Assembly: GCA_965247065.1 (NCBI GenBank)
Contig: CBDFGN010000006.1
Coordinates: 4,030,001 to 4,094,000, forward strand
Reading direction: 5' to 3'
Length of the DNA stretch: 64,000 bases
Source of the DNA: CBDFGN01 sp965247065
GTDB taxonomy: Bacteria; Bacteroidota; Bacteroidia; Cytophagales; Cyclobacteriaceae
Positions 54,212 through 62,543 of this stretch are shown piece after piece. The translations under genes were made by a program, and so were the position numbers. The stretch's first letter is position 1; each line of letters begins with the position of its first letter. Under the pieces are notes generated by a model. The model did no database searches and had not been told where the DNA came from. It worked only from the letters and a program-made list of their open reading frames with translations.

Positions 54212-56047
54212 ATGAATTTATTAAGATATATCCTTTGTGTAGCATCGGTTTTGCCATTGTCGATGTTCGCCCAGGGAACACTTTCCGACGAGAACTATTT
54301 CTCCCATGGCCCTATCCTAGGCAGGCTCAGCGCGGAGGGGGTCGGTATCTGGGCCAGGACTGCCCAGAGCGGAGAGTTCCTAGTGCTTTACGGCACGTCT
54401 CAAGAGAAACTCGACCACGAATCTGCCCGGGTTCAAACCCTACTAGCAAACGACAACACGGGCTGGGTAAACATCACCGGACTTCGCCCGGACACCCGAT
54501 ATTATTATGAGCTCAAATTACCATCAAATCAGGCTACCGGCAGAGGTGGTTGGTTTAAGACTCTGCCCGATGTGGAGCTTTTGCGGGATCCCGAGCACAA
54601 CCCCCGTGGCCTGTTCAATTTCAGTTTTGAATTTGCCTGTGGTAATAACCAGAATTATGGCCAGGGCCTGGGGCCCCAACTGCCTGCTTTCGCCACAATG
54701 GTAAGGGAATTGCCCGGAAAAATTGATTTCGCTATTCTGAACGGCGATTGGCTCTATGAGCATAGCCGAAGCTTCACCCCTGATCAGTGGCTTGCCCAAG
54801 TTGACCGCATCGGAACTGACTTGCCTCGCGATGTGCAAATTGCACCAACTCTGGTAGGAGTCTGGGAAAACTATAAGCTTTTTCTAACCCGGGGCAGAAA
54901 CCTACCCGATTGGCATCGACTAGTGCCTACTTTCTTCACGTTCGATGATCACGAGATTCTCAATGATGTCTGGGGTGCCGGTAGTCCCGGGCTGCGCGAC
55001 CGCCGGGCCGTGTTCAGGGACATTGGGGTGCGGGCGTGGTATGATTACCTGGGCTGGAGCAATCCAGTTCCATTTGCCCAGCGCGTGCACTTTGGAATAG
55101 CAGAAATAGAGGCTGGAAGCGACTTGCTCTATGATCGGGATAGCGATTTTGAATCCATCGATTTCGAGCAAGTGAGCAACCTGCACATTCACTGGGGTGA
55201 GCCAACCGCCGGCGTCAACGACACAGCGCTGGATGAAGTGGGTGGTATTGCCAATGCTGGTGTTTACGAGATAGTCGAGGTGGTTGACCGCCATCGGCTT
55301 CATATCAAGCCCGCTGCAACGGAGAGCGGAGAAGCAGCCTATTCGCTTGGGAGGTATTCCTATTATAAACTTCGAATCGCTAACTGTGACTTCTTTGTGC
55401 TTGATACTCGAGGGCAGCGCGAGATCCATGACACTAGCGACCCGTATAAAAGAGGTCTTTCAATTTTGGGAAAGCGACAGAAAGAGTGGCTGGTTAATGG
55501 GGTTGACGAAAGTGATGCCGACTTCATCTTTGTGGTCTCTTCGGTTAACTTCATGATTCCGCATATTGGTGGGGGCGCTGTGAGGGCCACTAACAAGGAT
55601 GATGCCTGGACCGTTTTTTTCGACGAGCGTGAATCCCTGGTCGAGCTCTGGGACCAACTCGACAAACCGGTGTTCATTCTTACTGGAGATCTGCACAACA
55701 GCTTTGTGATCCGGATTACAGACAATGTGTGGGAATTTGCCTCAGGCCCACACAATTCCGAAAACCATCATGGCGGAGATGAAGGTGACAGGCCTCCAAA
55801 CGGCAAGTTCAAATACGGTCCTCGGGAAGTTGATATCCGTTGGTCCACGTACTTTTTGCCCGGAACCGCGCGCGAGAAAATGAGGGATCCCACATATTGT
55901 GTCGTTCAGATCAACAATGTATTGGAAAACCCCGATGAAAATGGGGGTAGCCGTTCGATAGCATATCCCAAGCCACAGGTCGTATTTCAATACTACGATG
56001 GTTTGACCGGGGATTTGCGTTATGCCGAGGCTGTCCTGGGAGAGTAG
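54212..56047 (+). CDS. PhoD-like metallophosphatase
   Basis: About 611 residues with a signal peptide (LPLSMFAQ), a Fn3-like N-terminal domain (VGIWARTAQSGEFLVLYG, ITGLRPDTRYYYEL), and a metallophosphatase core: LNGDWLYEH, FTFDDHEILNDVWGAG and FILTGDLHNSFV. It is larger than the PhoD-like protein at 10090 and contains an inserted segment between about residues 320 and 400. Start chosen at the ATG preceded by GGGAGGAGG. An exported phosphoesterase is likely; substrate unknown. Confidence 0.8.
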   Translation: MNLLRYILCVASVLPLSMFAQGTLSDENYFSHGPILGRLSAEGVGIWARTAQSGEFLVLYGTSQEKLDHESARVQTLLANDNTGWVNITGLRPDTRYYYELKLPSNQATGRGGWFKTLPDVELLRDPEHNPRGLFNFSFEFACGNNQNYGQGLGPQLPAFATMVRELPGKIDFAILNGDWLYEHSRSFTPDQWLAQVDRIGTDLPRDVQIAPTLVGVWENYKLFLTRGRNLPDWHRLVPTFFTFDDHEILNDVWGAGSPGLRDRRAVFRDIGVRAWYDYLGWSNPVPFAQRVHFGIAEIEAGSDLLYDRDSDFESIDFEQVSNLHIHWGEPTAGVNDTALDEVGGIANAGVYEIVEVVDRHRLHIKPAATESGEAAYSLGRYSYYKLRIANCDFFVLDTRGQREIHDTSDPYKRGLSILGKRQKEWLVNGVDESDADFIFVVSSVNFMIPHIGGGAVRATNKDDAWTVFFDERESLVELWDQLDKPVFILTGDLHNSFVIRITDNVWEFASGPHNSENHHGGDEGDRPPNGKFKYGPREVDIRWSTYFLPGTAREKMRDPTYCVVQINNVLENPDENGGSRSIAYPKPQVVFQYYDGLTGDLRYAEAVLGE

Positions 56048-56162
56048 GCTATCGGCACGCAAGGCGGGATTTTCTCGGCATTTTGCCCCGAAGTTATATT
56101 TCATATACTTTGGGGTGGATTTTTGGATTTTCCGTAGTTCAATTACCTAGCCGTTTTCCCGA

Positions 56163-57362
56163 ATGCCCAAGATTTCAAAAATAAGACCCGTTCTTTTGAG
56201 CGCACCTTATGCCAGAAGTGGTGAGAACCTCGAAGTGGATCTTCATTTGAAAAGCGGATACCGCACGACGGGCATGGTGGAAATTACCCTGGACGACGGC
56301 ACTACCGGTCTGGGGGAGGGATACCTGGCCGTATTTGCTCCAAAGGTCTTCGTCAGTATCGTCGAACTGATTGCTCCCCAAATGATAGGCCGGGATGTGA
56401 TGAATATTCGTGCAATTCTTCAGGATCTATCTACGATCACCGATTATTGGAGCTTGCAGGGGGCGGCCCGCCATGTACACAGCGCTTTTGAAATTGCTTT
56501 TCAGGATTGTCGTGCGAAAGTGCTGGGTGTACCTATCTATCGGATGCTCCACGAATCATCAAATAATTCAATTCAACTATATGGGAGCGGAGGGGACTCG
56601 CCGTCGCCTGAATTCATGCGGCAGGAATTTCGGCTCTTGAAAGAGCTAGGCATTAAGAAATTCAAGATTCGGGCTCGAGGGCACCAGGTAGAGAAAGCGG
56701 TATGGTGTATGGCCTTAGGACAAAAAAGAGGCATTGATATTGCCGTGGACATGGCCCAAAACCTGACGAATCCAGGTCAAACTTTGGAGGAGGTTGTCGG
56801 ATTTCATGAGAACATTTCGGCTAAATCAAAAAGCCAGTTGCTTTTCCTCGAAGAGGTACTTGGGATTTGGACGGCTGTGAATTATCCTGATCTAAGGGCC
56901 CGTCTGCCGGTGAAAATTGCCGGTGGTGAGATCGTAACTACTCCACAGGAACTGATCGACCGGATCGTTTCGGATTGGTATGATATTGTCCAACCCGATG
57001 CCACTGTGATCGGGGGCATAAGCGCGGTTCTCAGAGTGTTCGAAGCCGCAAATCTACAAAGTACTGAGGTGATGGTCCATAGCTGGGGGGGTCCGGTTGC
57101 CATGATGGCCAACTATCATGCAGCCCTGGCCGGTGGCGGAATTTTGGCCGAGTGGCCCATGCCGTCATACCCCATTAGAGACGCCTTGGTGGAACAGCCT
57201 TGGAGAATTGAAGATGGAATTCTTCATTTGCCCGATATACCAGGACTTGGCGTCCGGCTCACTCCGAAGTTTGAAAGGCAATTTCCGTTTAGGAAGGATG
57301 CGGTGTATAATTGCCTGACAGAGACCGATGCCTCTCCCCAAAATGATGTTTGGAAATTATAA
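56163..57362 (+). CDS. Enolase-superfamily enzyme (mandelate racemase/muconate lactonizing type)
   Basis: The 399-residue protein carries the superfamily residues: catalytic lysine in KKFKIRARG (K-x-K-type), metal ligands in IAVDMAQ, LFLEE and IAGGE, and the histidine in MVHSWGG. It abstracts an alpha-proton from a carboxylate, typically a sugar acid dehydratase or racemase. It follows the PhoD-like gene by 115 nt; the substrate is unknown but a sugar acid would fit the neighbourhood. Confidence 0.8.
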   Translation: MPKISKIRPVLLSAPYARSGENLEVDLHLKSGYRTTGMVEITLDDGTTGLGEGYLAVFAPKVFVSIVELIAPQMIGRDVMNIRAILQDLSTITDYWSLQGAARHVHSAFEIAFQDCRAKVLGVPIYRMLHESSNNSIQLYGSGGDSPSPEFMRQEFRLLKELGIKKFKIRARGHQVEKAVWCMALGQKRGIDIAVDMAQNLTNPGQTLEEVVGFHENISAKSKSQLLFLEEVLGIWTAVNYPDLRARLPVKIAGGEIVTTPQELIDRIVSDWYDIVQPDATVIGGISAVLRVFEAANLQSTEVMVHSWGGPVAMMANYHAALAGGGILAEWPMPSYPIRDALVEQPWRIEDGILHLPDIPGLGVRLTPKFERQFPFRKDAVYNCLTETDASPQNDVWKL

Positions 57363-57779
57363 CTTCCAGACTTTTCGAGAATGCAGTGAGTAGGAGGAGA
57401 CAAAATTTCTAGGTACCCGTTTATTCGAGTCCCTATCAGTAAATTTGAATTGGCAAATGCTTTTTTCCAAAAGGGCTCCACAACTACCTCTTCATTAGTG
57501 TATTATTTACGAAATTGGGTATTCATCCCTGGTGAATTATCTGGGTGGACAGATTTGGGATATTCAGGAAGTAGTTTTTACAAAACACCCAACATCGATG
57601 CATTCAGTATCTGAAGTATTCCCCGCCGCCGGCAGTTAGCTGTGGCCTGGACATGGATCCCTCGGCCAGATCCCAGCGCCCCTGGTCCGGGATAACGGGC
57701 CTGGGGGTTTGATCAATCAGCGAGGTTCGTTACTTTTGCTTCTCTTTACTTTAAAATGTGACCATTTAATCCTAAACAC
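57363..57779. other. Intergenic stretch containing a sulfatase relic
   Basis: Apart from the 20-codon sulfatase-like segment at 57546-57605 (listed separately) no gene is visible. A C/G-rich stretch lies around 57615-57700. No promoter was recognised. Confidence 0.35.
57546..57605 (+). pseudogene. Sulfatase gene fragment
   Basis: The twenty codons read WTDLGYSGSSFYKTP and NIDAF, matching the segment after the first metal aspartates in sulfatases (DDLGYxGSxFYxTPNID). No signal peptide precedes it and a stop follows two codons later. It is a relic. Confidence 0.5.
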
Positions 57780-59264
57780 ATGTTTCAAACCGTATTGACT
57801 TTGACCATGGCCATAATATTATTGGCCAGCTCTGAACCCCGGAGTCTTACCGAAACTTCAGAGGAGCGAAAAAACCAAACCCTTGATACCGATCGTGACC
57901 GGTACCTCCTGCTGGATTCACGTATCGTCGAAAGCACAGACAACCTGAAACTGACTGTGGGGGTGGTACAGAAGGACGAGAATAATCCACTCTTCAAAGA
58001 AGATAAACCATGGGAACCACGATTCGACAACCCGTACTGCAGTGTCATTTACGACGAGGAGGAGGAGATTTACAAATGCTGGTATAGCATCTTTATCAAA
58101 TCGGGGCCAAAGGAGGGTTTTCCAGGTGAGGGGTTGCCATCCGACCAACGGGCCTGGGTCGATTGGCGAGAGGGTGTTCGGGGCTTTGGCCTCGGTTACG
58201 CTACCTCTAACGACGGCATCCACTGGGAAAAACCGGAACTTGGGCTGATCGAGTTCAATGGTAGCAAGAAGAACAACCTGGTCATCGAATACACACACGG
58301 CGTTGCAGTCATAAAAGATCTACATGAGACCGATCCCAAGAAACGATACAAAGCTATTCACCCGGAGCTCGAGAACAGCGCGGTGTGGTTCTCAGAAGAT
58401 GGTACTCACTGGGGTGAGAAGCTTAATGCTGGACCAATTGACAATGGTGACACCAATCAAAGCGTTTGGTGGGACCCGGATCTGAATAAGTACGTGCTCA
58501 TTACTCGTCACTGGGGCGGCGATAAGACCGGGGGACGCTATGGAAGAAGTGGGCATCGACAGAAATCCAGAAGTGTTTCCTCCGATTTTCTCACCTGGTC
58601 CAAACCGGAGGTGGTCATCAAGGGTCTTGATTTGAGCAAACAGATACACGACATGATCGTGGTTCGTCATGCGGGTGTTTACTTAGGTTTGGTTGGGTTG
58701 TTTGACATCGAAGCCAGCAGGCAATGGTGCGAACTGGCATGGAGTACGAACAGTATTGATTGGCACCGTATTAACCCTGGTACGCCATTCATTCCCAACG
58801 GTCCAATAATGGGGGATTATGATTGGGGCTGCGTGTTCGCTTCGGTACCACTCATCGGTAAGGATAAAATACGCATGTATTACGGCGCCAATGACGGCCG
58901 GTTTATGGCCTGGCGCAATGGCTTCTTCTGTCTGGCCTGGTTACGGGCTGACGGATTCGCGGGTTATGAGCAAGTTGAAGGAGGTAGCAATAAGACCGGA
59001 TCCCTGACAACCATACCGGTTTCAGTAATAGAGGGATCTTTTGGCATCAGTGCAGACGTTGCACCGTCGGGGTTCGTTAAAGTAACGCTCCTCGATGAAA
59101 CGGACCAGATCTTGGCCGAAGGCGAGCTTGTGACCACCACAGTTACGGATGCCCCCATTCAGTGGAAAGATGGATTCTCATTGGAGGATCTGAAAGGACA
59201 AAGCATCAAATTGAGATTCGAGTTGCGAGAATCAAAACTGTACTCATTTAGCTTCCCCTCCTAA
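57780..59264 (+). CDS. Exported GH32-like five-bladed propeller protein
   Basis: The 494-residue protein has a signal peptide (ILLASSEP), then a propeller with repeated S-x-D-G-x-x-W motifs (ATSNDGIHWEKPELGLIEF, WFSEDGTHW, VSSDFLTW, WSTNSIDWHRI) and NGPIMGDYDWGCVFASVP, seen in GH32-N-terminal-like and GH43-like proteins. A C-terminal beta-sandwich (about 400-490) ends in LRFELRESKLYSFSF. Function as a glycoside hydrolase is likely but not proven. Heptanucleotide repeats begin 2 nt after its stop. Confidence 0.6.
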   Translation: MFQTVLTLTMAIILLASSEPRSLTETSEERKNQTLDTDRDRYLLLDSRIVESTDNLKLTVGVVQKDENNPLFKEDKPWEPRFDNPYCSVIYDEEEEIYKCWYSIFIKSGPKEGFPGEGLPSDQRAWVDWREGVRGFGLGYATSNDGIHWEKPELGLIEFNGSKKNNLVIEYTHGVAVIKDLHETDPKKRYKAIHPELENSAVWFSEDGTHWGEKLNAGPIDNGDTNQSVWWDPDLNKYVLITRHWGGDKTGGRYGRSGHRQKSRSVSSDFLTWSKPEVVIKGLDLSKQIHDMIVVRHAGVYLGLVGLFDIEASRQWCELAWSTNSIDWHRINPGTPFIPNGPIMGDYDWGCVFASVPLIGKDKIRMYYGANDGRFMAWRNGFFCLAWLRADGFAGYEQVEGGSNKTGSLTTIPVSVIEGSFGISADVAPSGFVKVTLLDETDQILAEGELVTTTVTDAPIQWKDGFSLEDLKGQSIKLRFELRESKLYSFSFPS

Positions 59265-59266
59265 GG

Positions 59267-59301
59267 AGTTATGAATTATGAGTCATGAGTTATGAGTTAT
59301 C
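59267..59301. repeat. Five-copy heptanucleotide repeat (unit AGTTATG)
   Basis: AGTTATG, AATTATG, AGTCATG, AGTTATG, AGTTATC run without gaps, starting 2 nt after the stop of the GH32-like gene. Same period as the other arrays but a different unit. Confidence 0.7.
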
Positions 59302-59303
59302 GG

Positions 59304-59540
59304 TTAGGTTATGGCAGGCGAACTGCCACGAGCCGAAGGCCCATAGCTAAAGGCGTCCACATCTCCTCTGAGAACAGAGAAATAAACGGTGAAAGCGTAG
59401 CATCCCAAATCACCGTACCCGAGATCATCGGCCAGGATGAGGAGGATGTTCGGACGTTCAGTTTGACCCGGTTCGGATTTTTGGGGAGCGCAATGCGCGA
59501 GAAGTAGGAACCCAGCAAGTAAGCATACCGGGTTTTTCAT
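59304..59540 (-). pseudogene. Sulfatase 5' fragment
   Basis: On the minus strand an intact lipoprotein signal (LLAGFLLLAHC) and the opening sulfatase motif RPNILLILADDLGYGDLGCY are followed by scrambled sequence that ends after 20-30 codons. The active-site C-x-P-S-R motif is absent. It is convergent with the GH32-like gene and its end overlaps the region of that gene's heptamer repeat. Confidence 0.65.
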
Positions 59541-59638
59541 TATCGGCTTTTGCATTCTGTCTGATATAACCACAAGATATACCCCAGTGGGATAAGATAC
59601 AATCAGGGATCGGGTAGGGTATATAAGTTAGTGCAATG

Positions 59639-60562
59639 CTAATTATCTGCTAAAAAATCCTCCACAATATCCTCGAGGTTATACTTCGGGTTCCAGCCCC
59701 AATGGGACCTTGCGGCCCCGTCAATGTTAACCAGGGATAATGAATCAACAACCTTCAGAACCTTTGGGTCAGGTCGAAATGCGTATTCAAAATTTGGTAC
59801 CTTTTGCTTTATGGCAGAGCCAATCTCACCAGCCGAGACAGAAATAGAATGAATGTTATAGACCGGCTTCAGAATCCTGTCGACGGGGGCCTCCATCAGC
59901 TTGATCATGCCGTCAACTGCATCTTTGACATAAACAGTGGAAAGACCCGTATCGGGATTTACCGGAAAAACATAGGGCTCACCGGCAGCCGCTGCTACAA
60001 AGGCCCTGGATGCGTATGCGGACAAAGCTCCTTCTGGTGCAAATGGGGATAGTACCAAGGGCAGCCGGATACATCGAAAATCAAGGCCATGAACCTGCTT
60101 GAAATAGAATCCTGCCCGTTCTGACAAGACTTTTGTGACACCATAAAAAGACTCCGGCCACTGAATGTGATCTTCGGGCAATGGATCCGGGATGTTCGAA
60201 CCATAAGTTCCTCCGGTACTTGGGAAGAAAAACCGGTCTACCCCAAACTCCAGGGCTAATTCCATTAAGTAAACACTCGAGGCCGCATTGATATCCCAGG
60301 AGCGCTGACGATCAATCTCCGAACTACCTGACAAAAGCGAAGCCATGTGAAATATCTGATTAGGTCTGTGCTCCTCCAGGATCGCTTTCATCTGGTCCTG
60401 ATCGGTGATATCTCCTTGAATGTAAATTGCTGACTCCAGTTCCGGGTAAATACCATCATCCAAATCCAAGGCAACTACTTTGGCACCAGATGCTATTAAC
60501 TTTGCGACTAATGGGCGGGCCAAATTTCCTCCGCCCCCTGTTATAAAATGACACAAGGACAT
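59639..60562 (-). CDS. NAD-dependent epimerase/dehydratase (extended SDR)
   Basis: The 307-residue protein has FITGGGGNLARPLVAKL (NAD loop), a catalytic Y-x-x-x-K in YGVTKVLSE, STGGTYG, and RCIRLPLVLSPFAPEGA. It resembles the group containing UDP-sugar epimerases and L-threonine dehydrogenase-like SDRs. Substrate unknown. No co-directional partner is close by. Confidence 0.75.
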   Translation of the reverse strand: MSLCHFITGGGGNLARPLVAKLIASGAKVVALDLDDGIYPELESAIYIQGDITDQDQMKAILEEHRPNQIFHMASLLSGSSEIDRQRSWDINAASSVYLMELALEFGVDRFFFPSTGGTYGSNIPDPLPEDHIQWPESFYGVTKVLSERAGFYFKQVHGLDFRCIRLPLVLSPFAPEGALSAYASRAFVAAAAGEPYVFPVNPDTGLSTVYVKDAVDGMIKLMEAPVDRILKPVYNIHSISVSAGEIGSAIKQKVPNFEYAFRPDPKVLKVVDSLSLVNIDGAARSHWGWNPKYNLEDIVEDFLADN

Positions 60563-61093
60563 GGGTGGGTATGAGATGACTGAGGCGGTAATTTAAGGGA
60601 TAGAAAAAGGTGTACCAAGGATGCAGCACAAAGTCGCTACTTTGGTAGACCAAAGGCTAAGGGGTAAAGGCAGGAGCATCGGGCAAGGAGCAAGCTGAAC
60701 ATTGCATAACGAATCGGGATTTTAGGAGGAGCAGCTGGTTCGAGGACCTGTCGTAATGTGTTCTTTCCCTTTCATTGCACATCAAATTAAACACTATAAG
60801 CTTAACTTAATGTCCAGTCAATGTAGCAGCTCCAGATTAGAGACTACCAACTCACAGCAGGACTCAAGTTTTGATCATCAGAGAGTGGACTTTGGCTCTT
60901 TCTACCTTTTTGACAAGTTGATTACATATTTGGCAACAACGTCGACCAAATTTAAACCCACGTTGGGTACCGTATTATTATGCATTCAACAGAAATTGAT
61001 GCAAATTGACTCTTGAGCTAATGCTTTGGTAAGAATAGCTTTGGATGCTCAAAGATCGAATGCTGATTTTCATAGATATTAGATATCCACACA
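60563..61093. other. Intergenic stretch, nothing recognised
   Basis: About 530 bases between the divergent epimerase and PHP genes. A plus-strand 86-codon frame at 60756-61016 has an unremarkable, serine-rich sequence and is not supported. No hairpin or promoter was seen. Confidence 0.3.
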
Positions 61094-62302
61094 ATGAATT
61101 TCCCAAATACAACACTCCTGCTAAGCCTGGTGGTAATTAGCAGTTGCGATTACAAAGAGCAATCCTACCAGTTAGAATCTTCAAAACAATGGTACAAAGG
61201 CAACCTACACACCCATTCTTATTGGAGTGACGGGGATGAGTTTCCTGAAATGATCATGGATTGGTACAAATCCAACGGTTACGATTTCGTGGCTCTTTCA
61301 GATCATAACATTTTGGGTGAGGGAGATAAATGGAAAAAAATTTCCAGTGATTCGCTCTATCAGGATGCATTTGACCGATACCTGGAGAAATATGGTAGCG
61401 ACTGGGTGGAATTCACCCGGGATTCTTCCGGCCTTAGGGTGAAACTCAAAACCTTCCAGGAATACAAACCGCTCTTTGAAGATCAGAACCGATTCCTGAT
61501 CCTGCAAGCGGAGGAAATTACTGATGAGTTTTTGGCTTACCCAATCCATGTTAACGCCACAAATATCCAGGCACTAATCGATCCTCAGGGTGGGGAAAGC
61601 GTAGTCGAAGTGCTGCAAAACAATATAGATGCTGTCCTCAAGCAACGAGAAGAGACAGGCGTTCCCATTGTTCCACATGTCAATCATCCCAACTTCAGAT
61701 CTGCGATATCTTTACAAGACATGGTAGATATAACTGGTGAACGCTTTTTTGAAGTATACAATGGCCATCCCATCGTGGATAATTACGGGGATTCTTCAGC
61801 TTTAAGTACGGAGCAGATGTGGGACTATGTCAATATAGCCTACCTGGAAAAAAAGCAACCATTGCTTTATGGGATTGCTACTGATGACACCCACAATTAT
61901 CATTTATCCGGGAGTGCCTACAGCAATGCCGGGCGCGGATGGATCATGGTTAACGCCGATTCTCTGGATGCAACTTCCCTCTTGGAATCTATGGAAAACG
62001 GTCGGTTTTATGCCTCCACCGGAGTGGACTTGAAAGAAGTTACATTTCAAGATAATGAGTTAACTGTTGCCGTAGAGGCTAAGCCCGGAGTGAACTATGA
62101 AATCCAGTTCATTGGAGTGCGGGCGCCAGAGCAAGTACCCAGTATCTTAAAGCAGGTAATGGGTGATAGGGCAATTTTTGAGATCGCGCGGGAAGTTCTT
62201 TTTGTACGCGCTAAAGTGATCTCCGATAAGCCTCAATCAAACCCTTTTCAGGAAGGCGATGTTGAGGTGGCCTGGACCCAGCCGGTAACGCCCGATAGAT
62301 GA
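61094..62302 (+). CDS. PHP-domain exported lipoprotein
   Basis: The 402-residue protein has a lipoprotein signal (LLLSLVVISSC) and a PHP domain: YKGNLHTHSYWSDGD (H-x-H metal motif), VALSDHN, LQAEEI, PHVNHP and ATDDTHNY at the expected positions. PHP proteins are metal-dependent phosphoesterases or hydrolases; exported versions with this C-terminal domain often accompany glycan or sulfatase genes. The C-terminus (about 330-400) looks like an extra beta domain. Sulfatase follows 241 nt later in the same direction. Confidence 0.75.
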   Translation: MNFPNTTLLLSLVVISSCDYKEQSYQLESSKQWYKGNLHTHSYWSDGDEFPEMIMDWYKSNGYDFVALSDHNILGEGDKWKKISSDSLYQDAFDRYLEKYGSDWVEFTRDSSGLRVKLKTFQEYKPLFEDQNRFLILQAEEITDEFLAYPIHVNATNIQALIDPQGGESVVEVLQNNIDAVLKQREETGVPIVPHVNHPNFRSAISLQDMVDITGERFFEVYNGHPIVDNYGDSSALSTEQMWDYVNIAYLEKKQPLLYGIATDDTHNYHLSGSAYSNAGRGWIMVNADSLDATSLLESMENGRFYASTGVDLKEVTFQDNELTVAVEAKPGVNYEIQFIGVRAPEQVPSILKQVMGDRAIFEIAREVLFVRAKVISDKPQSNPFQEGDVEVAWTQPVTPDR

Positions 62303-62543
62303 GCAAATCATTATGAGAACATAACTCGAAGAAGCTCCTCCATGGAGCATTGGGGTTCACAGTTTCAAACGGGTTAAATGACCCAACCGATAATGATCCC
62401 CGGTTAACATCTTACGTAATCGATCTCGGCCAAAGTGAGTATATTGTCTCCTTAAATCTGAACTTCAGAAGCATATGCGGTTGACCGAATGCATACCCTG
62501 GCAAAGCACCAATGTCCAACCTATTGAAAACCAATACCACTAA

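Noticed and set aside
60756..61016. Plus-strand 86-codon frame between the epimerase and PHP genes
   Set aside because: Composition and lack of any recognisable domain suggest a chance frame.
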